From: HXMU1420-2 sp034670145
GTDB lineage: Bacteria; Pseudomonadota; Alphaproteobacteria; Rhodobacterales; Rhodobacteraceae
DNA: 64,000 nucleotides
NCBI GenBank assembly: GCA_034670145.1
Contig: JAXMOA010000005.1
Location: forward strand, 1 to 64,000
Reading direction: 5' to 3'
Below, one piece after another: positions 34,155 to 42,984 of this stretch. Position numbers and translations under genes: made by a program. Numbering within the stretch: position 1 is the first letter of the stretch; every line of letters begins with the position of its first letter. The notes beneath the pieces were generated by a model. It saw nothing but the letters and a program-made list of their open reading frames with translations. It did no database searches and was not told the DNA's origin.

Positions 34155-35719
34155 CCCTGCCCGGACGCGACATACTGATCGGCATTGACGCGGGCACCTC
34201 GGTGATCAAATCGGTCGCCTTCACCCTCGACGGCACCCAGATCGCCATGGCCGCCACCCCGAACCGCTATGTGACCGGCGCAGACGGGGCGGCCTATCAG
34301 TCCCATGATGACACCTGGAGCGATTGCGCCAAAACCCTGCGTGACCTGGCCGACAAAGTGCCCGACCTGGCCCAGCGCACCGCCGCCGTCTCGGTCACGG
34401 GCCAGGGCGATGGCACCTGGCTGGTCGGCGCCGACAACCGCCCCGTCTCTGACGCCTGGCTCTGGCTGGATGCCCGCAGCGCCGAAACCGCCCGCCAGCT
34501 GCGCGCCGCCGACAGCCCCGACAGATTCCGCAGCACCGGCACCGGGCTGAACGCCTGCCAGATGGGCGTCCAACTGGCCCATATGCAGGCCACAACCCCC
34601 CAATTGCTGGATCAGGCCGAGGTCGCCCTGCACTGCAAGGACTGGCTCTACCTGAACCTGACCGGCGTGCGCGCCACCGACCCGTCCGAGGCCAATTTCA
34701 CCTTCGGCAATTACACCACCCGCACCTATAACGATGCGGTCATCGACCACCTGGGCCTCACCGCAAAACGCCACCTGCTGCCCGACATCGTCGATGGCAC
34801 GCAAACCACACATGCCCTCTCGCCCCAGGCGGCGGACCAGACCGGCCTGCTGGCCGGCACCCCCGTGGCCCTGGCCTATGTGGATGTGGTCTGCACCGGC
34901 ATGGGCGCGGGCATCTATACCAAGGGCCAGGAAACCGGCTGCACCATCATCGGATCCACCGGCATGCACATGCGCGCCACAACCGCCGAACAGGTCACCA
35001 TCGCAGACGCCCCCGCCGGCTACACAATGGTCCTGCCCATCCCCGGCACAGTGGCACAGATCCAGTCCAACATGGCCTCGACGCTGAACATCGACTGGCT
35101 GCTGGCCATGGGCGCGGATCTGGTAACCCAAATGGGCGGCACCGCCACCCATGCCGACATGGTCGCCCGCATCGACGACTGGCTGAACGAGTCCAGCCCC
35201 GCTTCCATCCTTTATCACCCCTATATCTCCGAAGCAGGCGAACGCGGCCCCTTCGTCGATACCAACGCCCGCGCCGGTTTTACCGGACTGGCCTCGCCAC
35301 ATCGTTTCCCGGACCTGCTGCGCGCCGTGATCGAAGGCCTGGGCTATGCCGCCCGCGATTGCTACGACGCCATGGGCCCGATCCCGTCCGAGGTCCGCCT
35401 GACCGGCGGCGCGGCCCGCTCACCGGGGGTCCGCGCCATCCTCAGCGCCGCATTGGGCACCCACCTGCGCACCGCCAAACGCGAAGAGGCAGGCGCCGCC
35501 GGGGCCGCGATGATCGCCGCTCAGGCCATCGGCGCCTATCCGGACATGGACTCCTGCATCGACGATTGGGTCCGCCCCCGCCTCAGCACCGCAGAACCCC
35601 CCGACGCAAAACTCAGCGCTCTCTACCAATCCACCTTCCCCGCCTATCGCACTCTGCGCAAATCTGCGGCCCCCGTCTGGGCAACCCTCGCGGCCGTTCA
35701 GGAGTCCAAAAATGCCTAA
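34151..35719 (+). CDS. eryA: erythritol kinase (EryA-type FGGY kinase)
   Basis: The 522-residue kinase begins with the phosphate-binding IGIDAGTSVIKSVAF. It keeps EryA-like wording such as VTGQGDGTWLVGADNRPVSD, then HCKDWLYLNLTGVRATDPSE and GCTIIGSTGMHMRA, and ends with the ATP-site LTGGAARSPGVRAI. EryA phosphorylates erythritol to L-erythritol 4-phosphate. Length matches the Brucella enzyme as I remember it (about 520). It overlaps its neighbours on both sides (4 bp with the ATPase, 8 bp with the dehydrogenase). EryB, EryC, EryH and EryI homologues downstream support this identity. Confidence 0.85.
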   Translation: MTLPGRDILIGIDAGTSVIKSVAFTLDGTQIAMAATPNRYVTGADGAAYQSHDDTWSDCAKTLRDLADKVPDLAQRTAAVSVTGQGDGTWLVGADNRPVSDAWLWLDARSAETARQLRAADSPDRFRSTGTGLNACQMGVQLAHMQATTPQLLDQAEVALHCKDWLYLNLTGVRATDPSEANFTFGNYTTRTYNDAVIDHLGLTAKRHLLPDIVDGTQTTHALSPQAADQTGLLAGTPVALAYVDVVCTGMGAGIYTKGQETGCTIIGSTGMHMRATTAEQVTIADAPAGYTMVLPIPGTVAQIQSNMASTLNIDWLLAMGADLVTQMGGTATHADMVARIDDWLNESSPASILYHPYISEAGERGPFVDTNARAGFTGLASPHRFPDLLRAVIEGLGYAARDCYDAMGPIPSEVRLTGGAARSPGVRAILSAALGTHLRTAKREEAGAAGAAMIAAQAIGAYPDMDSCIDDWVRPRLSTAEPPDAKLSALYQSTFPAYRTLRKSAAPVWATLAAVQESKNA

Positions 35720-36752
35720 ATCCGTTGCCATCATCGGTGACCTCTTCATGCTCCCCGAAGCTTTCGAGCGCGAACTCAAATCCGCCTGCGGCGATACCGT
35801 GACCCTGCGCACGCGCAAGGACGACTGGCCAGACCAGCCCATGGAACACGGCTATGCCGTCGACGGTATGGAGGGGCTGAAGGAATATTTCGGAACCGCC
35901 GAAGATGTCGTCGCCTTTGTCGATGACGCCGAGATCCTCGTCACCCACCTCGCCCCTCTGTCACGCGGCATGTTCGAACAGCTGCCCAACCTGAAACTGG
36001 TCGCCGTGTCGCGCGGCGGACCGGTCAATATCGACATGGCCGCCGCCCGCGATCACGGCGTCACCGTGGTCAACACCCCGGGGCGCAACTCCACCGCTGT
36101 CGCCGAATTCACCCTTGGCGCCATCCTCACGGAAACCCGCAAGATCCGCGAAGGCCACGAAGATCTGCGCAAAGGCAACTGGCGCGGAGACCTCTACCGC
36201 GCCGATGTCACCGGACGCGAGCTCAACGAAATGACCGTCGGCGTCATCGGATACGGCAATATCGGTACCAAGGTCGTCAAACTCCTGCGCGCCTTCGGCA
36301 CCCGCGTCCTGGTCTGCGACCCCTATGTCCAACTGGACCCCGAAGACGCCAAGGCCGGGGTCGAACATGTCTCCCTCGACCGTATCCTGGCCGAGTCCGA
36401 CGTGGTCACCCTGCACGCCCGCGTCACGGATGAGACCAAGAAAATGATGAACGCGGACGCGTTCCGCAAAATGAAAAACGACGCCCTCTTCGTCAACACC
36501 GCCCGTGGGCCGATGTGCGACTATGACGACCTCTACGAGGCTTTGACAACAGGACAGATCGCCAGCGCCATGATGGAAACATTCGGGATCGAGCCGGTGC
36601 CAGCCGATTGGCCGCTCTTGCAACTGCCCAATGTCACCCTGACCCCACATATCGCAGGCGCCTCGGTGCGTACCGTCACCTTCGCCGCCGAACAGGCCGC
36701 CGAAGAGGTGCGCCGCTATATCGCCGGCGAACCGCCAAGGAACCCATGTTGA
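35712..36752 (+). CDS. D-isomer-specific 2-hydroxyacid dehydrogenase
   Basis: A 346-residue NAD(P)-dependent dehydrogenase. The Rossmann motif is GVIGYGNIGTKV (about residue 178), the substrate Arg is in FVNTARGPMCDY, the Glu is in the IEPVP stretch and the catalytic His is in LTPHIAGAS. It resembles phosphoglycerate, glyoxylate and hydroxypyruvate reductases. This is not one of the standard erythritol genes. It could oxidise or reduce a hydroxyacid or a tetronate-type intermediate of the extra branch in this operon. It overlaps the kinase gene by 8 bp. Confidence 0.85.
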   Translation: MPKSVAIIGDLFMLPEAFERELKSACGDTVTLRTRKDDWPDQPMEHGYAVDGMEGLKEYFGTAEDVVAFVDDAEILVTHLAPLSRGMFEQLPNLKLVAVSRGGPVNIDMAAARDHGVTVVNTPGRNSTAVAEFTLGAILTETRKIREGHEDLRKGNWRGDLYRADVTGRELNEMTVGVIGYGNIGTKVVKLLRAFGTRVLVCDPYVQLDPEDAKAGVEHVSLDRILAESDVVTLHARVTDETKKMMNADAFRKMKNDALFVNTARGPMCDYDDLYEALTTGQIASAMMETFGIEPVPADWPLLQLPNVTLTPHIAGASVRTVTFAAEQAAEEVRRYIAGEPPRNPC

Positions 36753-36753
36753 T

Positions 36754-37410
36754 ATGATGGACCATCGCACAGACATCATCGCCGCCTGCAAAAAGCTCGA
36801 ATCCGAAGGGCTCAACCGCGGTGCCTCGGGCAATATCTCGGTGCGCGACGGCGACACCATGCTGATCACCCCCTCGGCCGTCAGCTATGACGTGATCCAA
36901 CCCGAAATGATCGCCAGCATGCCGCTGGCCTCCGACAACGGCGCCTGGGACGGGCCCAAAAAGCCCTCCTCGGAATGGCGCTTTCACCGCGACATCCTGC
37001 GCGCGCGCCCCGACATCAACGCCGTGGTGCACACCCATGCGCCCTTTTCCACCATCCTGGCCATCGCCCATAAACCAATCCCGGCCATCCACTACATGAT
37101 CGCCGCTTTCGGCGGCCCCGACATCCGGGTCTGCGACTACGCCCGCTACGGCACCGCAGAACTGTCCCAAAACATCCTTGCCGCGATGGAGGGGCGCAAC
37201 GGCTGCCTGATGGCCAATCACGGCATGGTCGTCGGCGGCGCCGACCTGACCCGCGCCATGTGGCTCGCAGGAGAGCTTGAAGCCCTCGCCAACCAATATT
37301 ACCACGCGCTCACCATCGGCGGTGGCGTCTTGCTCAGCGACGCCCAGATCGCCGAAACCGCCAAAGGATTCGAAAGCTACGGCGTACAGTCCAAAAAGGG
37401 GGAAGAATGA
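36754..37410 (+). CDS. class II aldolase, fuculose-1-phosphate aldolase type
   Basis: The 218-residue protein follows FucA closely: GNISVRDGD, SSEWRFH, the zinc-binding HTHAPF (HxH), IPAIHYMIAAFGGPDIRVCD and the third His in ANHGMVV. FucA-type enzymes split a ketose 1-phosphate into dihydroxyacetone phosphate and an aldehyde; with a pentulose 1-phosphate the second product would be glycolaldehyde. It starts 1 bp after the dehydrogenase stop and overlaps the EryB-type gene by 4 bp. Its presence suggests the operon handles pentitols or related sugars besides erythritol. Confidence 0.85.
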   Translation: MMDHRTDIIAACKKLESEGLNRGASGNISVRDGDTMLITPSAVSYDVIQPEMIASMPLASDNGAWDGPKKPSSEWRFHRDILRARPDINAVVHTHAPFSTILAIAHKPIPAIHYMIAAFGGPDIRVCDYARYGTAELSQNILAAMEGRNGCLMANHGMVVGGADLTRAMWLAGELEALANQYYHALTIGGGVLLSDAQIAETAKGFESYGVQSKKGEE

Positions 37411-38906
37411 CCGATACGGTCGATCTCTTTATCATCGGCGGCGGCATCAACGGCGCCGGTATCGCCCGGGACGCGGCTGGCCGTGGCCTCTCTGTGGTCC
37501 TGTGCGAAAAAGATGACCTCGCCCAGGGCACCTCCTCGCGCTCGGGCAAGCTGATCCATGGCGGGCTGCGCTATCTGGAATACTATGAATTCCGCCTCGT
37601 GCGCGAGGCCCTGATCGAACGCGAAGTGCTGCTCAACACCGCCAGCCACATCATCTGGCCCATGCGCTTTGTGCTGCCCCACTCCCCGCTCGAACGCCCC
37701 GCATGGCTCGTCCGGCTGGGTCTGTTCCTCTATGACAACCTGGGCGGCCGCAAGAAACTGCCCGGCACCCGCACACTCAACCTGCGCCGCGCGCCCGAGG
37801 GCAAACCGCTCAAGGACGACTACACCAAAGGCTTCGAATATTCCGACTGCTGGGTCGATGACAGCCGCCTGGTTGTCCTCAATGCCGTCGACGCCGCCGA
37901 AAAAGGCGCCACCGTCCTCACCCGCACCGCCTGCACCAGCGCCCGGCGCGAGGGCGACACCTGGGCCGTGACCGTCCGGGGCCCCGAGGGCGAACGCCAC
38001 TTCCAGGCCCGCGCCGTGGTCAACGCCGCTGGCCCATGGGTCAACGACATCATCGGCCGCGTGACCGGCACCAACTCCCCGCGCAAGGTCCGCCTGGTCA
38101 AAGGCTCGCACATCATCACCCCCAAATTCTGGGACGGACCACAGGCCTACCTGGTCCAGAACCACGACAAGCGCGTCATCTTCATCAACCCCTACGAAGG
38201 CGACAAAGCCCTGATCGGCACCACTGACATCACCTATGACGGCGCCCCCGAACAGGTCACCGTCGATGATAGCGAGGTCGACTACCTGCTGAACGCCGTA
38301 AACCGCTATTTTGAGCGCGACCTGCAGCCCAGCGATGTGGTGCAGAGCTTCTCGGGCGTGCGCCCCTTGTATGATGATGGCGCAGGCAACCCCTCGGCCG
38401 TCACACGCGACTATGTGCTCGATCTCGAAACCACCGGCGGCGCGCCGTTGCTCAACGTCTTCGGCGGCAAGATCACGACCTTCCGCAAACTCGCCGAACA
38501 TGCGGTCGAAAAGCTACAGGACGTGTTTCCTCAAATGGGCAACAACTGGACAGCCCAGGCCGCCCTGCCCGGCGGCGATATCCCGGATGCCGATTTCGAC
38601 CGCTTCCTGGAGCAGACCCAGTCACAATACCCCTGGCTGACCCCCGGCCTCGCCGCCCATTGGGCCCGCCTCTATGGCACACGCATCCACACGATCATCG
38701 GCCAGGCCGGCACGATGGAGCAGCTGGGCCAATGTTTCGGCGCCAACCTGTTTGAGGCCGAAGTGCGCTACCTCCACGCCCAGGAATGGGCCTGCACCGC
38801 CGAGGATGTGCTGTTCCGCCGGACCAAGGAAAACCTGCATATGACAGCGCCTCAAATCGCGGACTTCGAAACATGGTTCCAAAACAACCTCATGGAAACC
38901 GCATGA
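37407..38906 (+). CDS. eryB: GlpD-like FAD dehydrogenase, EryB-type
   Basis: A 499-residue flavoprotein of the aerobic glycerol-3-phosphate dehydrogenase family. The FAD motif is LFIIGGGINGAGIARDAAGR, followed by the family GTSSRSGKLIHGGLRYLEYY stretch and GGKITTFRKLAEH near residue 353. In erythritol loci the GlpD-like EryB oxidises L-erythritol 4-phosphate to L-3-tetrulose 4-phosphate. Position among eryA, eryC, eryH and eryI homologues favours that role, though sequence alone cannot exclude glycerol-3-phosphate as substrate. It overlaps both neighbours by 4 bp. Confidence 0.82.
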   Translation: MTDTVDLFIIGGGINGAGIARDAAGRGLSVVLCEKDDLAQGTSSRSGKLIHGGLRYLEYYEFRLVREALIEREVLLNTASHIIWPMRFVLPHSPLERPAWLVRLGLFLYDNLGGRKKLPGTRTLNLRRAPEGKPLKDDYTKGFEYSDCWVDDSRLVVLNAVDAAEKGATVLTRTACTSARREGDTWAVTVRGPEGERHFQARAVVNAAGPWVNDIIGRVTGTNSPRKVRLVKGSHIITPKFWDGPQAYLVQNHDKRVIFINPYEGDKALIGTTDITYDGAPEQVTVDDSEVDYLLNAVNRYFERDLQPSDVVQSFSGVRPLYDDGAGNPSAVTRDYVLDLETTGGAPLLNVFGGKITTFRKLAEHAVEKLQDVFPQMGNNWTAQAALPGGDIPDADFDRFLEQTQSQYPWLTPGLAAHWARLYGTRIHTIIGQAGTMEQLGQCFGANLFEAEVRYLHAQEWACTAEDVLFRRTKENLHMTAPQIADFETWFQNNLMETA

Positions 38907-39877
38907 CCCCTCCCTCAGATCTCGCAGAGCTCGCCACCTTTTCGGCCCGCATCGGCGCGGATCCCATGCTGATACAGGCCGCCGGTGGCAACACCTCGGT
39001 CAAAGACGGCGATGTCATGTGGATCAAAGCGTCCGGCACCCTCCTGGCCGAGGCTCTGGACAAGGAAATCTTTGTGCCCTGCGACCTGCCCGCCATGCGC
39101 GACAGCCTCGCACAGGGGCAGGCACGCGCCGATCAACCGCAGGAGTTTTCCCTGATGCCGGGGGGCCTGCGCCCCTCCATCGAAACCTCCCTGCACGCGG
39201 TCTTCCCGCAACGGGTCGTCGCCCACGCCCATTGCATCCACACCCTGTGCCACGCGGTTCAGGCTGACCCAAAGGCCGCCATCGGCGACAAGCTGGACGC
39301 GTTCAACTGGGCGCTGGTCCCCTATACCAAACCGGGCGCCAACCTCGCCACCCAGGTCGCCCAAGTGGTGCAACAGGGATGCGATGTTGTCATCCTGGGC
39401 AATCACGGCGTCATCGTCGCCGCCGAAACCGTCGCCGAGGCCGATCAACGGCTCAGCGCCGTGCACCAGGCCCTGCAACAGGATCAGGTGCCCCTCAAAT
39501 CCGCTCAGCTCGATCAGGTGCCCCCCGGATGGGTGCCCGGATCAGCCGCCCTGTCGCATGTGGCCCTCGACCCGGCCCTCTGCGCCATGGCCACAACCGG
39601 CAGCCTCTACCCCGATCACGTGATCTTTTGCGGAATAGGCGCGGTCGCCACAACGCAACCGCCCGACGCCGACAGCCCGCCCTTTGTCCTTGTCCCCGGC
39701 AAGGGCGCCCTGCTGCGCGCCGACGCCTCACAGGGAGCACAGGCGCTGGCCCAATGCCTGGGCGATCTGCTCACCCGTATCCCACCCGGCACCCCGCTGA
39801 CCTATCTCACCCTCGAACAAAACGGCGAATTGCTGAACTGGGATGCCGAAAAATACCGGCAGGCGATGAATGCCTGA
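38903..39877 (+). CDS. class II aldolase/adducin-domain protein
   Basis: The 324-residue product has one aldolase/adducin domain in residues 1-210: IQAAGGNTSVKDGDVMWIKA, SIETSLHAVFP, HAHCIHT for metal binding and ILGNHGVIVAAE. About 110 further residues lack a clear motif. It resembles the aldolase half of RhaD-type bifunctional enzymes more than FucA, so it is not a duplicate of the gene at 36754. It may cleave a second ketose phosphate. The ATG overlaps the EryB stop (ATGA), which fixes the start; the longer frame lies inside eryB. Confidence 0.78.
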   Translation: MTPPSDLAELATFSARIGADPMLIQAAGGNTSVKDGDVMWIKASGTLLAEALDKEIFVPCDLPAMRDSLAQGQARADQPQEFSLMPGGLRPSIETSLHAVFPQRVVAHAHCIHTLCHAVQADPKAAIGDKLDAFNWALVPYTKPGANLATQVAQVVQQGCDVVILGNHGVIVAAETVAEADQRLSAVHQALQQDQVPLKSAQLDQVPPGWVPGSAALSHVALDPALCAMATTGSLYPDHVIFCGIGAVATTQPPDADSPPFVLVPGKGALLRADASQGAQALAQCLGDLLTRIPPGTPLTYLTLEQNGELLNWDAEKYRQAMNA

Positions 39878-41123
39878 GTGCTACCTCGGGGTCGACCTGG
39901 GCACCTCCGGCGCCCGGGCCATCGTCATCGACGCATCCGGCCAACAGCGCAGCGAGGGCAAATCCGCCCTCACCGAGCACGGCCAGAACCACCGCGACCC
40001 CCAGGTCTGGTGGTCCGCCGTCCGCGCGGCCGTGCACGCCGCACTCGCCGGGACCGACCCACAACAGATCGTCGCCTTTGCCATCGACGGCACATCCGGC
40101 ACCATGCTGCCCATAGACGCATCAGGCCAGCCCCTGGCCGAAGCGTTGATGTACAACGACCCCTGCACCGACAGCGCGCTGCTTGAACGGATCACCAACG
40201 CCTCTCCCGACACAACCGCCGCCCGTGGCGCCACCAGCAGCCTCGCCCGCGTGGCGCGGTTCAGCAACCTGCACCCCGCCAAAACCGTGCATCAGGCCGA
40301 TTGGATCGCCCGGCAATTCAGCCCGACAGACTCTGATCCGATCTGGACCAGCGACGAAAACAACGCCCTCAAAACCGGCTATGACCCCATCTCGGGCACA
40401 TGGCCCGACTGGGTGGCCCAGATCGTCGACCCCACATGCCTGCCCCGGGTCGTTGCCCCCGGCACGGCCATCGGGACAATCGGCCCGAACGAATTTGGCC
40501 TGCCCGAATCGTGCAAACGCGTCGCCGGCACCACCGACGGATGCGCCTCTTTCCTGGCCACCGGCGCCAATCAGCCCGGCGACGGAGTCAGCGCCCTTGG
40601 CACCACGCTGACCCTCAAACTCCTGTCCGACACCCCGGTCTTCGCCCCCGAATACGGCATCTACAGCCACAAGATCCTCGGCCTCTGGCTCGCAGGCGGT
40701 GCCTCCAACACGGGTGGCAACGTGCTGTTATCCGCCTTCCCCAACGCTGACCTGACCGCGCTCTCCACTGCCATCGACCCGGAAACCGACACCGGCCTGT
40801 CCTACTACCCGCTGTCAAAACCCGGCGAACGCTTTCCCATCAACGACCCGCACCACCCCCCCGTCCTCGGGCCGCGCCCCGCCTCGGACAGCGAACACCT
40901 CAAGGCCATCTTCGAAGGCATCGCCGCGATCGAGGCCCTGGCCTACACCCGCCTCGCAGATCTCGGCGCGCCCGCGCTGCGCAGCGTGCGCACCGTCGGC
41001 GGCGGTGCCTCCAACCCCATCTGGACCCGCATCCGCGAGCGCCGCCTCAACACCCCCATGCCCGCGCCCCTGTCCAATCAGGCCGCCTACGGCACGGCCC
41101 TGCTGGCAAAGGCAGGCGCATGA
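39870..41123 (+). CDS. second FGGY-family carbohydrate kinase (xylulokinase-like)
   Basis: A 417-residue FGGY kinase, shorter than EryA. VDLGTSGARAIVID is the phosphate loop; FAIDGTSGTMLPIDASGQPL and ALMYNDPCTDSALLERI fit xylulokinase/ribulokinase relatives. The C-terminal ATP site is RTVGGGASNPIWTRIRERRL. It likely phosphorylates a pentulose or tetrulose made from other imported polyols. Rhizobial erythritol loci also carry genes for adonitol and arabitol, a plausible parallel. It overlaps the aldolase and HAD genes by 8 and 4 bp. Confidence 0.82.
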   Translation: MPECYLGVDLGTSGARAIVIDASGQQRSEGKSALTEHGQNHRDPQVWWSAVRAAVHAALAGTDPQQIVAFAIDGTSGTMLPIDASGQPLAEALMYNDPCTDSALLERITNASPDTTAARGATSSLARVARFSNLHPAKTVHQADWIARQFSPTDSDPIWTSDENNALKTGYDPISGTWPDWVAQIVDPTCLPRVVAPGTAIGTIGPNEFGLPESCKRVAGTTDGCASFLATGANQPGDGVSALGTTLTLKLLSDTPVFAPEYGIYSHKILGLWLAGGASNTGGNVLLSAFPNADLTALSTAIDPETDTGLSYYPLSKPGERFPINDPHHPPVLGPRPASDSEHLKAIFEGIAAIEALAYTRLADLGAPALRSVRTVGGGASNPIWTRIRERRLNTPMPAPLSNQAAYGTALLAKAGA

Positions 41124-41953
41124 CCACAACCCTGGCTGCCCTGGCCCCCCAGTTCGATGCCTTCTTCGTCGACCAGTTCGGCGTGCTGCTCAATGGCAGC
41201 GGCGCCTACCCTCAGGCGGCCCAAAGCCTCAGTGCCCTCGCCAAAATGGGCAAACAGGTGATCCTGCTGTCCAATTCCGGCAAACGCGCCACGCCCAACA
41301 TCGACCGGCTGACCCGGCTCGGATTTGAACGCTCCAGCTTCACAACCGTCATGTCCTCCGGCGAAGCCGCCCACGCCCATATCGCCAGCCGCATCGGCCA
41401 GGACATCGCCCCGAATGCCGCGGTATGGGTCCATTCGCGCGACGGCGACATGTCCAGCGTTCAGGGGCTGAACCTGACCCCCGTGGCCGACGCCTCCGAT
41501 GCAGCGCTGCTGATGATCACCGCCAGCCGCGCCGACGTTTACGACCTGGCGCAATACCGCAGCTGGCTCGCCCCCGCCGCCCGCCGCCAGATCCCGGCCT
41601 TCTGTACAAACCCCGACATGGAAATGCTCACCCCCAAAGGCAAACGCTTTGGCGCCGGTGCGATTGCAGAACTCTATCAAAGCCTGGGCGGAACGGTCGA
41701 ATGGGTCGGCAAACCATTCCCGCTGATCTACAAGATGGCTGAACAGGCCCTCACCCCAACGCCCCAGCCGCCCCGCATCCTCTGCATCGGTGACAGCCCG
41801 GCCCATGACATCGCAGGCGGCCAGACCGCAGGCTTTGCCACAGCGCTCGTGCGGACGGGGCTGCACGCAGACCTCTCAGACCAGATGCTTTTGCAAAATT
41901 GCAAAGAAACCGCCATGCCGGATTACATCATACCGGATTTCTCACTGCCCTAA
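41120..41953 (+). CDS. HAD-superfamily class IIA phosphatase-like protein
   Basis: This 277-residue protein fits the class IIA (NagD/TIGR01459) group: FFVDQFGVLLNGSGAYPQA as motif I, VILLSNSGKR as motif II, FPLIYKMAEQ with Lys, and ILCIGDSPAHDIAGGQTAGF as motif IV. The second Asp of motif I is Phe, as often Trp or Phe in this subgroup, so phosphatase turnover may be weak. It could dephosphorylate a dead-end sugar phosphate. It overlaps the second kinase gene by 4 bp. Confidence 0.8.
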   Translation: MTTTLAALAPQFDAFFVDQFGVLLNGSGAYPQAAQSLSALAKMGKQVILLSNSGKRATPNIDRLTRLGFERSSFTTVMSSGEAAHAHIASRIGQDIAPNAAVWVHSRDGDMSSVQGLNLTPVADASDAALLMITASRADVYDLAQYRSWLAPAARRQIPAFCTNPDMEMLTPKGKRFGAGAIAELYQSLGGTVEWVGKPFPLIYKMAEQALTPTPQPPRILCIGDSPAHDIAGGQTAGFATALVRTGLHADLSDQMLLQNCKETAMPDYIIPDFSLP

Positions 41954-42017
41954 GCCTCCCCACTCAAATTCCCCGGCCCAAACTCCCCGGCCCTAAACGA
42001 CCAAGAACGGTATCGCC

Positions 42018-42950
42018 TTGCCCCTGACCCTCTCTCTCAACACGAATCCGCTGGTCAATCGCTTTGCCGACCCCGTTGACCTGATCGAAACCGTCGCCCG
42101 CGACATCCGCATCCGCGACCTGCAACTGACCCATGAATTCATCAATCCCAGCTGGCCCGCCCCCACCATCCGCCGCCTGACCCGCTCCATGCGTCAGGCC
42201 CTGCACCACACGGGCGTGCGCGTCACCAGCGGCATGACCGGCCCCTACGGGCGCCTGAACCACTTCGGCCACCCGGACCCAGAGGTGCGCCGCTACTATG
42301 TCGACTGGTTCAAAACCTTCGCCGACATCACCGCAGACCTGGGCGGCACGTCCATCGGCACCCAATTCGCCATCTTCACCTATCAGGATTTCGACGACCC
42401 CAACCGCTGCGAAGCGCTCATCGACATCGCCATCGACTGCTGGGCCCAGGTGGCCGAACACGCCAAACAGGCCGGGCTTGCCTACCTGTTCTGGGAACCC
42501 ATGAGCATTGGCCGCGAATTCGGCGAAACCATCCAAAGCGCGCTCGCCCTCCAGGATCGGCTGACCGCCACCGACATGGCCCTGCCCATGTGGATGATGG
42601 CCGATATCGACCACGGTGACGTCACCAGCCCCAACCCCGACGATATGGACCCTTACGCCTGGGCGCGCGCCGTCCCCAAGGTCAGCCCGATCATCCACAT
42701 CAAACAAAGCCTGACCGACAAGGGCGGCCACCGCCCCTTCACCGCCGATTTCAACGCCCAGGGCCGCATCCACCCGGCCCCACTGCTCGACGCGCTGACC
42801 GCAGGCGGTGCCGTCGACAATGAAATCTGCCTCGAACTCTCCTTCAAGGAGCGCGAGCCAAATGACCGACAGGTCATTGACCACATCGCCCAAAGCGTGG
42901 CCTTCTGGGCCCCGCATATCAACAGCGGCGCCCAGGACCTGAAACTCTGA
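42018..42950 (+). CDS. eryC: tetrulose-4-phosphate racemase, EryC-type
   Basis: A 310-residue xylose-isomerase-like TIM barrel. LSLNTNPLVNRFADPVDLIE, LTHEFINPSWPAP, MTGPYGRLNHFGHPDPEVRR and MADIDHGDVTS are close to Brucella EryC as I recall it. EryC was shown to interconvert L- and D-3-tetrulose 4-phosphate rather than to be a dehydrogenase. The start is a TTG, with AAGAACGG at 7 nt; no ATG lies near the conserved N-terminus. The gap from the HAD gene is 64 bp and holds a short CCCCGGCCC direct repeat. Confidence 0.85.
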   Translation: MPLTLSLNTNPLVNRFADPVDLIETVARDIRIRDLQLTHEFINPSWPAPTIRRLTRSMRQALHHTGVRVTSGMTGPYGRLNHFGHPDPEVRRYYVDWFKTFADITADLGGTSIGTQFAIFTYQDFDDPNRCEALIDIAIDCWAQVAEHAKQAGLAYLFWEPMSIGREFGETIQSALALQDRLTATDMALPMWMMADIDHGDVTSPNPDDMDPYAWARAVPKVSPIIHIKQSLTDKGGHRPFTADFNAQGRIHPAPLLDALTAGGAVDNEICLELSFKEREPNDRQVIDHIAQSVAFWAPHINSGAQDLKL

Positions 42951-42984
42951 CCCGCCACATGACCACAACGCAAAGAAGGCAAAT

